Origin: Diploscapter coronatus
Lineage: Eukaryota > Nematoda > Chromadorea > Rhabditida > Rhabditidae
Length of the DNA stretch: 64,000 bases
NCBI GenBank assembly: GCA_964036155.1
Contig: OZ038422.1
Coordinates: 3,123,201 to 3,187,200 of the forward strand
Direction of reading: 5' to 3'
The notes under the pieces are model-generated. The model worked only from the letters and a program-made list of their open reading frames with translations, ran no database searches and was not told the DNA's origin. A program made the translations under genes and the position numbers. Positions 27,647-37,800 of this stretch are shown here, piece by piece; the stretch's first letter is position 1, and every line of letters starts with the position of its first letter.

Positions 27647-27721
27647 AGTAACGAAATCGAGAGCTTCAACATCGTGTGCCTTAATTGTGTAGATGTGTGC
27701 GAGTACAACGACTTGCGATAG
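27647..27721 (+). CDS. Orphan coding-like terminal exon
   Basis: A strong acceptor (ATTTTTTCAG ending at 27646) opens a 25-codon frame ending in TAG. It reads SNEIESFNIVCLNCVDVCEY plus NDLR, with a clustered Cys pattern C-x2-C-x3-C. The codon choices (TTC AAC ATC GTG TGC, GAG TAC AAC GAC) look coding. I found no upstream partner exon on the plus strand, so the gene is not identified. Another frame of the same GC-rich patch (27693-27800) is also open. Confidence 0.35.
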   Translation, partial: SNEIESFNIVCLNCVDVCEYNDLR

Positions 27722-28256
27722 GACAGTCCGAGAAAGTGCGACTCCGAAAGCAGCTTCGTTCCGACCCTCAGATGCCGGGTTCATAAATCATTTCATCCAT
27801 TTCTGTTCCTTTATTTTTTATGCTCTCAAAATTACTTTTTCTACAATTACGATATTTTGCAGAATTTTGTCGTCTTCTTACTGTCTGATATGATTAGTTA
27901 TGATATGAGATATGATAATGTGATAGAATTGACTTTGAATCTGAAGTAAGCTATGATTTTTTACAGATACAATGGCTGCTGTTTTATAAAATTGATTATC
28001 GGGCTAGCAGGGAGCAGAAAGCAGTTCAAGTCCAAATTCTTCTAATGCAGCCGCATCAATGTTCTCAAGATTTCCTCTCGGTTGACAATTTCAATAAAAA
28101 TTTGGGACAATAGATTTTTTAAATAAGTTTTAAGATGCAGGGTAATATTTTTCAGTATTTGCGTTTTCAACATTCCTTGGATATAGGAAGGAATGCAATT
28201 CAAGCATCAATTTTTAAATTTCTATTTTGACACTAATTTTATGGTTCCAAATTAAT
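27722..28256. other. Mostly non-coding; one coding-like minus segment
   Basis: The minus strand at about 28018-28091 reads GNLENIDAAALEEFGLELLS and ends APC-stop. It could be an alternative last exon of the 81-aa gene at 28257-28945 (donor CAAAA|GTGCTT at 28312/28311, weak acceptor CCGAG at about 28092). Otherwise I see nothing. Confidence 0.3.
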
Positions 28257-28945
28257 TTAGCGTGGTTTTTTTCGTCCTACGTAAATTCCACCCATAGCAT
28301 CATTGAAGCACTTTTGAAGGGAATAATTCTCCGATGATTTCTCGCGCAGGTCTAGGGTTTTGTCTGGAATTTGTTCAGGAATCACGGTTATTTTGGGAGT
28401 AAAAATGTCTGCATCAAAACTGAAGAATAGAGTTTTAAAACCGTCTTAAATCAATTTACGATTCCCCTAAGTGACGCCCTTTAGAAACAATCGTTCTGAA
28501 GAGTCATGCTCTCTCATTTTCATTTTTCCATTTCATCAATTTCCTAATCTGAAAGCACTATTATCGAGCCGGCTGATTCACTTTCGGGTAAAGCAACAGG
28601 AAGAAAATTTGACGCCTATCGAATAAGAATCGTTTTCAATATTTTGAGTGGTGGTTTTGGTGATTTTTGGTATTTTCTATTTCTACATTTTTGCAATTCG
28701 TTTCCGAAGATGAGCTTCCTGAAGAATTTTAACTGGCATGAGGCTCTCGTCATGACGGGGCTACAGGTAGAATTTATGCTTTAAAAATGCCGAAATTTTT
28801 GGCAATTTTTTTTTTGTAAACTGCTAGGCATTGCGGATATTTTGCCGATATTTAATATTTCAAAACACTTGTGTGAGAATTATTATCCAAAAATTTTGTT
28901 TTATGCTTCAAAAAATTCCAAATTTGTTACCTTCTTTTCATCCAT
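28257..28945 (-). CDS. Putative 81-aa protein, antisense to the transporter 5' end
   Basis: Four exons (minus): 28931-28945, 28687-28718, 28460-28495, 28257-28419. Phases 0, 2 and 2 join without a stop. The product is basic at both ends: MDEKKEAHLRKRIAK, then TIVSKGRHLGES, FDADIFTPKITVIPEQIP, and a C-terminus GGIYVGRKKPR. The last two exons have good acceptors (TTCTTCAG, CTCTTCAG) and protein-like composition, so I trust them more. The first two lie opposite intron 1 and the first ~9 bases of exon 1 of the MFS gene and are tentative. No domain is recognised. Confidence 0.4.
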
Positions 28946-31893
28946 GTTGTATTGAACACATCATTGTTTTCAGTTGAATATTCTGTCCGGCGCACAAACC
29001 ATCTACGGTATTTTCCTGAAACATAATGGGACCATGACGAACGTCAGAAAGTCCGATTTTTTCGAAAAAGTAGACCTCAAACTTATAATGAATTGGATAG
29101 GAATTGGCTTAGAGTGACTCCGACAAATTCTTCTCAGCAGTGATGGAGTTCAAAGACATCCCTGGGAATGCCTTCTTGTCAGAATGGCTGATACAGTTTC
29201 AGTATATCGGAATGTTCATTGGGTCAATTCTAGGGGGTCATCAGAACCGTGAAACCTCGTGATATTTCAAAATTTAGGTATTTGTGGAGATTTTTTCGGA
29301 CGAAAACCAATGTTGATCGCCAGTTTGCTGGTGTGTGCAGGCATTATGATTGGTCAAGGTAATTCAGCAACTAAAAATGATGCTTCTGGAGTTCGGATCT
29401 AAGATATTTGTTTTCAAAATTACTCGCGACAATTTGGGAAGAGAGGGGGTACCATCGTGCTTGAGACAGGGTTGAACTTAAAACAAAAAAAAAAAAAAAA
29501 AACGGAGTAAAAATTAGAATTGAATACTCAAAAAGTATCGGAGTCGTAACTTGAACAGGAAGCTTATCTCGTCTCGCCTTCGATGATCATGATAATATTA
29601 TTGATTGGTTCTTTTCTCAAACTTTGAAACCGTGTGATTCGAGAAATAGCCTAACGAATATTTAGCGGCCCTATTCAATCCCTACATTCTCGTCGTCATG
29701 CGGCTACTTACTGGGATAGGCTCTGGGTGCGTGATCATCGTATCCTGGACCCTAACGACTGAGCTGATCCAACCCAAGACTCGATTCCTCGCAAGGGCAT
29801 TCTTTAATTGGGTATCTCACATTTTTACTATATTATCAAAAAAAAAAAAAAGACATTAGCAACACATTTAAGTTCATACGCAGGGTTTAAAATCTACGAA
29901 GCTCCTATGTTAAACATGACAGTGTCACCAATTTTAAACCCTGTTCATACATTACTAGGAATGGTTAATGTACAAATTTAAATCTCATCGCAACCCCGAC
30001 ATGTGAATATTTTTAAATTTAGCCGAACGCTCGTCTAATCCTAACTCTGATTTGCTTCCTCGCCGGAAACTGGCGAATAGCCCTGTTCATTTTTGGAACC
30101 TTCGGTATCATCACTGCCGCATTCTACACATTCGCTGTTCCAGAGAGTCCGAATTGGCTTCAGAAGAAGGTTTTAGAACTTTTTTTTTTCAAAGTTTAGG
30201 CTTGATTTCTAGGGGCGAACAGATGATGCGAAGAATATACGGTCATTGGTCTTGAAGCGCTCCAACTACAAGTGTGATATCGGTATGAATTCATTTTTGA
30301 TCTTGACCCTCTTCTGTGTCCTTGTAAGTAATCACGTGATTTGGTGAAGAGTGCAGGTCTACGTTCATGAGAAAGTTCGAATTTCAGTCAGATATTGAGC
30401 CATTTCAAAAACAAAATCGTCGAATGACCCTATTTCAAACGATGTTTCCAGTAATACCATGATATATTTCAGTTCTCGGCGATACCGCGCAAATCCCCTT
30501 TCGAGCAATCTTCAAAATGCCTCGACTTAGGAACACTTTTCTCCTACTGTCCTTCATGTGGATCTGCAACAGTTTCACAGCTGTCGTTACTGATTTCGGT
30601 TTCACCGAGATCGTCGGCACAAATAGCTTCTTCCTGTCGCAAGTCCTCATCTCGGCCATTCTCTTTTGTGCTAAGGCGGTGAGACGAAAATTCCGTTTTA
30701 TTGTAAAACTCTTTCTTATACTGATATTGTCCTATAGCCTATATAGCGATTTGAAATTTCACCAGGTAGAGTTGACGCATATTTCAGGAATTGCTATTCT
30801 TTTCAATGCTAAACGAATTCGGCTTATTCAAAAATGTTAAGACACTTGGCGTCTTCGAAATCCTGACCGGCTACGTCAGTCGTCGAAATCTGCACTTGAT
30901 CTCTCTGTTCGGATCGACTGTGTTCTACGCCATAGCAGGAGTTGCTCTGGCGTTCAAATGGGACCTCGTCAACAACTACTTGTTCGCCGTGCCATACATC
31001 ATTGGGCTGATCTTCACGGAATTTTGCTGGGATGCTTGTTATTTGTGAGCAGTCTTCATTTCGTTCTCACAACTATCCCTAACCCACGAAGATCGAACCA
31101 GCAAATGTGACAAAATTTTTCCCAAATCTATGCATACCACTGAAAAGACAGCTTTATAATATTAAAAAAAGAAATGGCTGCTTTTTCAAAAGACTTCCAT
31201 TGAACCCGAAATTGATCTTTTTCAGATGCGTCATCGAATTGATGCCCACGGAAATGAGGGCAACGGCCACTGGAGCATGTTCGCTGGTTGCTCGAATCGG
31301 TGCTATGCTCGCCACACTGACAGTACAATTACTTGGAAAAATAAGCCCAGAAATGTGTCAATTTTCAGCTGTACCTCCAAAAGCTGTACGCTCCGTCAGC
31401 TCTGTTCGTTGTTAGCTTTCTGGCATTCGTCAACTTCGTCATCATCTATTTCGCACTGCAGGAAACTAAATCAGTGCACCTCGGAAAGGTACGGATACTT
31501 TATGCTGTTGAACCAGTACAGTATCCATAAATGCGCTGAAAGGCTACCAGTCGCATCCCAAATGGGATAGTCTCTATAGTGAGAAATATTTGGGAGACGA
31601 GGGTGATGGTAGCTCCCAAGTGCAGCAACGAATACGGGCATGCATGCAGTAGTGTAGCTAAAGAACTAGCCAGTTAAATAGATATCTCGGAATCTTTTCA
31701 CCCTTTCACTTAGGTCGGCTCCCGCAAGGTCAGTTCCCGTCGACCCTCGAGGGTGGACGTCTTCCCCGAGCCGGACAAGCCGAGACGACGATCGATTGCA
31801 GAGGAAGAATACGAGGAAATTCGCGAGAAGCAGAAAAAGAGCACTAGCAGCCATGAGTCCTCATTCGCAGCACCGCCAACTATTGTTCCATAA
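28710..31893 (+). CDS. SLC22-type organic ion transporter (MFS, 497 aa)
   Basis: Exons: 28710-28766, 28974-29007, 29138-29236, 29278-29358, 29666-29811, 30023-30169, 30213-30282, 30473-30678, 30788-31044, 31226-31322, 31369-31488, 31714-31893; total 1494 nt, frame continuous. Length fits the family (~500 aa). TM1 (ALVMTGLQLNILSGAQ) is followed by SEW before TM2, as in SLC22 proteins. The MFS motif between TM2 and TM3 is GDFFGRKP (residues ~67-74). FAVPESPNWL closes the first half, and ELMPTEMRATATG (~370) is the SLC22 second-half signature. A charged C-terminal tail follows (SRRPSRVDVF...EEEYEEIREKQKK). Such proteins move organic cations, anions or zwitterions across the plasma membrane; the substrate cannot be told. 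The exon 2 donor is a choice: GTATTT at 29008 keeps the frame, whereas the later GTAGAC donor would hit a stop. Exon 3 could also start at 29141. Confidence 0.88.
29881..29943. mobile_element. 63-bp hAT-like MITE
   Basis: Perfect 13-bp TIRs CAGGGTTTAAAAT (29881-29893 and complement at 29931-29943) are flanked by a near-perfect 8-bp duplication, TTCATACG (29873-29880) and TTCATACA (29944-29951). CAGGG ends plus an 8-bp target duplication are the hAT signature. It lies in transporter intron 5 (29812-30022) and is too small to code. Confidence 0.75.
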
Positions 31894-32026
31894 AGCTTTT
31901 CAAGAATTTGGCAAGTGTAATTTTAGTGAAAGATATCACAGCATAGTTATTTTCGTATTTACTGATTGTGTTCATAGAATTTTCAATTTTTGCTATTCTG
32001 GTCACTTGCAAATTTTTATCATTACA

Positions 32027-32032
32027 AATAAA
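32027..32032 (+). terminator. Poly(A) signal AATAAA for the transporter
   Basis: The only canonical AATAAA soon after the transporter stop (31891-31893), 134 nt downstream. It is a candidate 3' end in the gap before the convergent ubiquitin-like gene. Confidence 0.4.
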
Positions 32033-32302
32033 TACAGCCGAAGCAAATGGAATCGATTATTGAAATAATTGTTAAAAGACTTAGGGAGCACTTTCGTAGA
32101 ACGAAAATAAATTATGGGGAAGGTTGCACGAACGAAATTATAGTTATGGCAACAGGTCGTATTGGTGAATTTTTTTTACTAATCGCACAGTGAAAAGAGA
32201 AATTAGTTAGCATATTTACTGGGGATAAAGCGAAAGAGGTTTCTGACGATTGTCCTCCCTAGGTTTGATTGCTGGTGAATGAAAAAATCTCGTCTTGTTC
32301 TT

Positions 32303-32776
32303 TTAACAGCCTCGAAGTTTTAAGATCAGGTGCAAAATCGATCCTTTCTTGATGTTGTACTCCCAGAGTCTGCGATCCATTTCTAGCTGCTTACCTGCAA
32401 TTAAACATTGCTTTAATTTATGCTCATAAGTTGAGATAGTTATCGCCGTTAACCGATTATTTAGGAAAAATCAAAGAGACGAAAACTTGATGCAAAATAA
32501 AAAAATGATTAGCGATAATATTTCGAGGATGGTCTGGGTGAGTGCACATAACTCCAAAATTTGTACTTACCCCCCAGAACTACAACAATCATCTCCCTTT
32601 CAGCACCTCCTTGTTTCCTTCTTTGTCACCCTTTCCCCCAGCTAATTTGCATGTGTCTGCTAATCACACCCTCCACTGTTCCCTCCTTTTCCAGTGGCTC
32701 TCAATTTCTGTCGCCTTTCTTCCGAGGATAACTGAATTCGGACGAAGCATTTGCCGGTAAAATAATAATCTAATGA
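32303..32776 (-). CDS. Divergent ubiquitin-like protein, C-terminus LRGC (5' end uncertain)
   Basis: Three exons (minus): 32677-32776, 32571-32609, 32303-32394. The last reads GKQLEMDRRLWEYNIKKGS followed by ILHLILKLRGC-stop, aligning with ubiquitin from Gly47 to the end: K48 and K63 positions are kept, H68 is kept, R72 is Lys, and the final Gly is Cys. The middle exon supplies the strand before it (MIVVVLG; the I44 position is Val). The first exon has DYYFTGKCFVRIQL, matching the TGK turn and second strand, followed by a charged segment in place of helix 1. From TGK to the end is 70 residues against 68 in ubiquitin. Weak points are the AACAAG acceptor of the middle exon, no identified start codon, and an unusual helix segment. 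It may be a diverging gene or a pseudogene. The last exon alone is strong. Confidence 0.6.
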
Positions 32777-34638
32777 CTGGGAATCAGGCGGGTTTTCATG
32801 GTACGAAAAAATGAAACACTTCTTTTTTCAATTTTCAGAGAGGCAATCAGAAAACCACTAGCTCCTCGTCAGATTTTTTGCTACAAAAAATTGCTAACCT
32901 TTGCCTCTTCAAAAATCCCGTTTCCATGGATAAGTAGCTATTATTTTTTCTCTGGAAAACTCAAAAAGTACGAACATGGCAATAAAGTCGCTTTCCTTTC
33001 ATTGCTTTCATTCATTTGCATGGGGTGCAAATGATCGTTTTTCAGCCGAGGGAGCAAATTTGGCAGAGATTGGGAGAAAGTGGGAGAAATCGAGATTCAA
33101 AACGGAAGGATTCATTTCAGATTCCTCGCTGCCTTGGTTCTCGAATTTGCTTTGCATCCCTGCATGCCGCACGAAGCTTCAAGGATTTCTTGTTTTATAG
33201 CGCGACAGGTTCCGGTCAAAAATGTATACTCTCTCAACTAATGTTGAAACATAGTTCTTGAAAACTGTCTGAGATGTTTCCTTGAATTTTTGAAGCCATT
33301 TCAAGAAACTACTTCCTTTGGTCAACAGTGGGAATTTTTCGACTGAAATTTCGAAATTTGTGTTAGAAATTCTAGCGGACATACATTCGTTGATGATAAT
33401 TGCCCTATCTAGAGCTATCAACGACAAGGGAACTCTTATTGAATGTCTTATCGATGAAAAATCGTAAATAACGTCATGCTTCAAATGTTATAGGGCGGGC
33501 GAAATTTTGAAGCTTATCGTTTTCAACTTGTAGATCTCTTGATGAAGATAAAGATCTTGCATATGCTTTTGATCCTCGGAACTTTAGTATATTGTTGCAT
33601 CTTTTGACCTTTCCCCCTCTCCCTCTTTCTTCTATCCCTCCAGGCTAATGTCATTGTTTACGAGAGCCCTTTCTGTCTCTTTCTACCTCTCAATTTGCAT
33701 ACTATTTCTGTTTATTCATCTCTGGAATCTCTCGATTTCCAATTCTCTCCGATTTGATTGTGTTTCTTAGCACGTCGTATTTCTCATTAGCAACTTGGAA
33801 CCTCAGAACTTCTCAGTTTCACACTTGAAAGCACTTTTGACTTCTATCCAGATTTTCAAGTTTCGTCCTTCGTTGATTAGATTTTTGGACCATACTTCGA
33901 TGATCATTATTCAAAGAATTTTTGTTCTAAAAATATTTTCCACGTTCTAAATTGAATATCGAATACTTCTAAAAGTTCTACTCAAAATCGAACGGGAATA
34001 ATTTTCTCAAAATTATGCTTCAAAAATCCCCTATCTCAATTTCCATGATCATCAATATTTGATAATGTCCATAAACCATCAAACAATTTATCTCTCGATT
34101 ATGAATGGGGAAAAATCTCTCAATACAAACTCCCTCAACAATCTATTTTCGTCTCATTTTATTTCCATAACGGGCCGATATTCGCTTGACTGATCACAAA
34201 CATTTGCGAGAGCATGTGCGAGCCTATTCTTTTGGATGAAAACCACTCCGCCAGCAGGCAGTAGGGATATCTCTTCTTTTGGCGCACTTTTGCCAGCCTC
34301 TTTCCGTCTTTCCGCTCTCTTTGAGATTTGATTACGAACATGAGAGAAGGGACGAAAGAGTACTTCATCGCTCAGTCATCGTGTATCGACATCGGGAGTC
34401 CTCATTTTTGACTTATGTGTCAATTTATGATGTTTAAATATGTTCAATATGCTGAATGTCCAAATAATTCTTCATTGCCATTTGTAAAATTGTGAAACCC
34501 ATTTTAATATTCTTTTTAATATTTGTGTTGGCTTTGGCTAAATCTGTTTCTGCATATATGCTTCATTCTTCACCGCAGGTTCATTGACTCAAATTCATTC
34601 AACCATACAAATTTACAAATTCAACTAGCGTTTGACCA
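32777..34638. other. Intergenic; one long minus ORF
   Basis: A 101-codon minus ORF (33179-33484) has protein-like composition (for example KFPLLTKGSSFLKWLQKFKE) but no recognised motif and no splice context; confidence that it is a gene is low (about 0.25). Other ORFs here overlap each other on both strands. A pyrimidine-rich stretch (33600-33780) has no clear role. Confidence 0.3.
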
Positions 34639-34790
34639 GCACCGATTCGACTTGGGGGCATTTTCCACCGCAAATATCCCTCTTATGCAATGAATTATTC
34701 CAGCCAGCTTTGCAATTACTATCCTTAATAATGGGACGAGAGATGACGACGAATTTTTGCGGTGGAAAACGCCCCAAGTCTGGTACCGAT
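34639..34790. mobile_element. Imperfect TIR element upstream of the receptor's first exon
   Basis: CTTGGGGGCATTTTCCACCG (34651-34670) and flanking bases match the reverse complement of 34752-34780 (GGTGGAAAACGCCCCAAG) with few mismatches, giving arms of about 40 bp around a ~75-bp centre. It ends about 100 bp before the candidate start exon of the Turtle-like gene, so it may sit in its promoter or 5' UTR. Confidence 0.65.
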
Positions 34791-34895
34791 ACAAATTTGG
34801 TCGCGAATTCATTTCCGCTACAATCTCTTGGATTGCAATTCTAAGCGACTATCTGACTTGCTGAATTTAGTACTTCTTGAAATCTCGCTTTCAAA

Positions 34896-37800
34896 ATGTT
34901 ATTCACATTCTTGTTTGTCAACTATCATCACAGGTGAGTGAATTTTCGTCAAAATTTCCTTTCATAATGTATAGTTCAAAGTTTTAAGTCGAACACTCTA
35001 ATATGCATATTCTTCAGTATCGCTTTGATTGTAACATTTTAATTTCAGAGATTTTATAATTTTTACTATTTCCTTCGATCTTACTATTCCAACATTGCAT
35101 TAGTCACTTTTTCAATTTGCGCATTTTTAATTTCTGCCTGAATATCTCTTCTCAAAATCTGCACAAAATCTCTCGCTGGCTACTCGAAAATTCTCCTATT
35201 TCGATGCCTAGTATCCCAGTATCTTTCTCATTAAAAATTCTCAGAAATTGCCACCGGACTTTGGCTAATATCGAATTTTTATTCATAATCGCCGAACTTT
35301 CACGATTAATTCCACTTGATTGTTTCGATGAAATTTGAGCTATTTTGAAAACGAAATATTTATGACAACATCTATAATTTCGTTATACTTGTTAAACAAA
35401 AAAGTTAAAATTTGAATTGTTAGCGTATTTTTATAGCCCGTAAATATGCTAATGTCAATTCTCTTACTTGCGGTGCTGTTTTACTGCAATTGAACGAGAG
35501 GTGAATGGGTCAGAATGGGCTAGAGGAATGGGATTTGATAGAGATATTAGGCAGATAAAGATATGCCCAGAAACAGCTGTTACAAATACGAATAGTTGCG
35601 GAGTAATTGATTCGGTGATATCTCACCAACCTGCGAGAGAGCTAATTTACATATTCTTAGGTTTATCGTCATTTTTTCATAATTAAACTATTTTCATAAC
35701 TGATATCTCAATGAGTCGTGTATTATTCAAATAGTTCTTTTGTCCAAGTATTTTGTTAAGCATTTTTAATAAAAGCTGTATATTTTCATATTCATTCAAA
35801 TTAATTATTTAATTTGGCGAAACTTTTCAATGATTAAATTTTTCCAAGCAATTATAGAATCCTTATATTTGAGTTTCAAACCTTAAGCTTTCGTAGATTG
35901 AATATTCGAATATTCTCTTCCAAGCTGGCTTCTTCTTTTACTCTCATTCAACGTGGCATCATTCATTTCCGAAACCCATTCATCTAGCATTTTGCATAAA
36001 TTGCGATAGGACTTTCGAGCTATGATAAACTGTCAATATACTCTTATATTCCAAGTTTCTAATTGATATTTATATTTCTTTTTTTTCAGAAAAATCACAT
36101 TTTTGTTGCATATTAACATCAGATCGTGTTGAGCATTTGTTTTTTTCCTATTATTCTCAAATTGTTTCGATTTTTGTTGCATACCCAAATTATGCATTTT
36201 TCAGAATGAAGACACTTTGGGGCGAACGATCTAAATTAATAACTTTGCCATGCAATATCGACGTTACCAGGTAAATACAATTCAAAATATGCTGATTTCT
36301 TGATATCCTGTATCAGTGAATAACATTCACTACAGAGGACGTAACATCATCATTGTTCAAAATGTTTATTCGTTCATTCAGGGAGCATAAATTCTCTTTG
36401 GAATGGCGCAAGAACGACAAACTCATTTTGAGTGCTTTCGGACAAGAGCCAGGCCATATTGCTCCAGCCATGCAAGGTACGAATCTTACTATATTCAATA
36501 TTTATTACCGAATTATTATCTGTAATGCTTACATATTATTAATTGCAAGGTCTGAGATTTCAAAATCTACAATTACACGAGAAAATTAAAATACGGATGA
36601 AGACCCCGTAGATATTGCAAAAATGGGTATGGAAATTCAGATTTCCTAGCTAACCTAATCGAGTTGCTAGCATGAGGTGAGTAGATACAATGCCGGATAT
36701 AATGCCTTATTTAACAAAATGGTTATTCTCATGTATATATCAAAACATATTCACTTTTTACATGATGAACCACAATAGTTTTTACAAAAAATTTACAGTG
36801 AGGGGTGACTTTATTTTTTCACAAAGTTTAAATTTGATGGTCAATAGCCTTAGCTCTCGTTTTTGTCCTAAGATCAGAGAAAACAATCAATCAAATAGAA
36901 TCTTGTTTGTCATTTGTTATTTATTTCGACGATAGCTGTCAAGCCAAGGTTATCGGCCTTTTCATTCGCTGTATTTGATTTCGAAAGGCCCCGCGAAGGG
37001 CTAGAGTTGGTTGAAAATATCGCGCATATGACAGTGATGCGATCAGATCTAGAAGGTTCGGTGGGAAAATTAAATAGCATTTGAAATATGCTTCAAAATA
37101 TTTCGTAATCTTCTAAATTTCATTTGATAATTGTGAATTTTGAGTCGTCTGAACAGTTAAAATTTCGTACACTCATGATCATTTTTATTATCGTGAAAGC
37201 GCAGGCTAGAGATATTTGTTAAGGCTCAGAGTTGTTCAAAGTTTTGCAAAAAATAGAATACTGAAATTTCGAACAACTCATATTCTGAGGTAGTTTCCCG
37301 TTTGTGATTTGTCAAATTTTTAAAATTGCAACATGGTAATTTCCGGAATTTTCGCTTTCTACGATTCATAATTTCCAATCCAGTGACTATCGACCAAAGC
37401 TAGGCGATTCGGAGCCGAACTTCCATGCGCATTCACAGCCAAAACGATGATCTGGAAATGCGTCTTTGCAAATCTATCTGAGGATGAAATATTGTTGGCA
37501 AATTTTATAGGAAAAATCAAATTTCTTAACCTATTTTCTGCTAAATATCTGCGATTTTTAGTCCATTTTGACTCACTATAATTTTTGCAAAACCCAGAAG
37601 CGACATGAATTTTTGCAAAAATTAGGTCCTGCCTGGAGTCGAACCAGGGTTACGAGATTCAGAGTCTCATGTGATAACCACTACACTACAGGACCATGCC
37701 TCCCTCTCTCTTAACGCGGGTGAAAAGAGGACTAGCCAAGGGGGACTTTGTTTGCGAACGTAAAGAGGAGGGAAAGGAGGGAGGCAGAGGCGCGCTTTAT

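Noticed and set aside
28974..29069. Longer version of transporter exon 2 ending at the GTAGAC donor
   Set aside because: It ends in phase 0, which puts a TGA in frame at the next exon; the donor at 29008 gives phase 1 and a continuous frame.
33179..33484. 101-codon minus ORF with plausible composition
   Set aside because: No splice support, no motif and overlapping plus ORFs; mentioned in the region note only.
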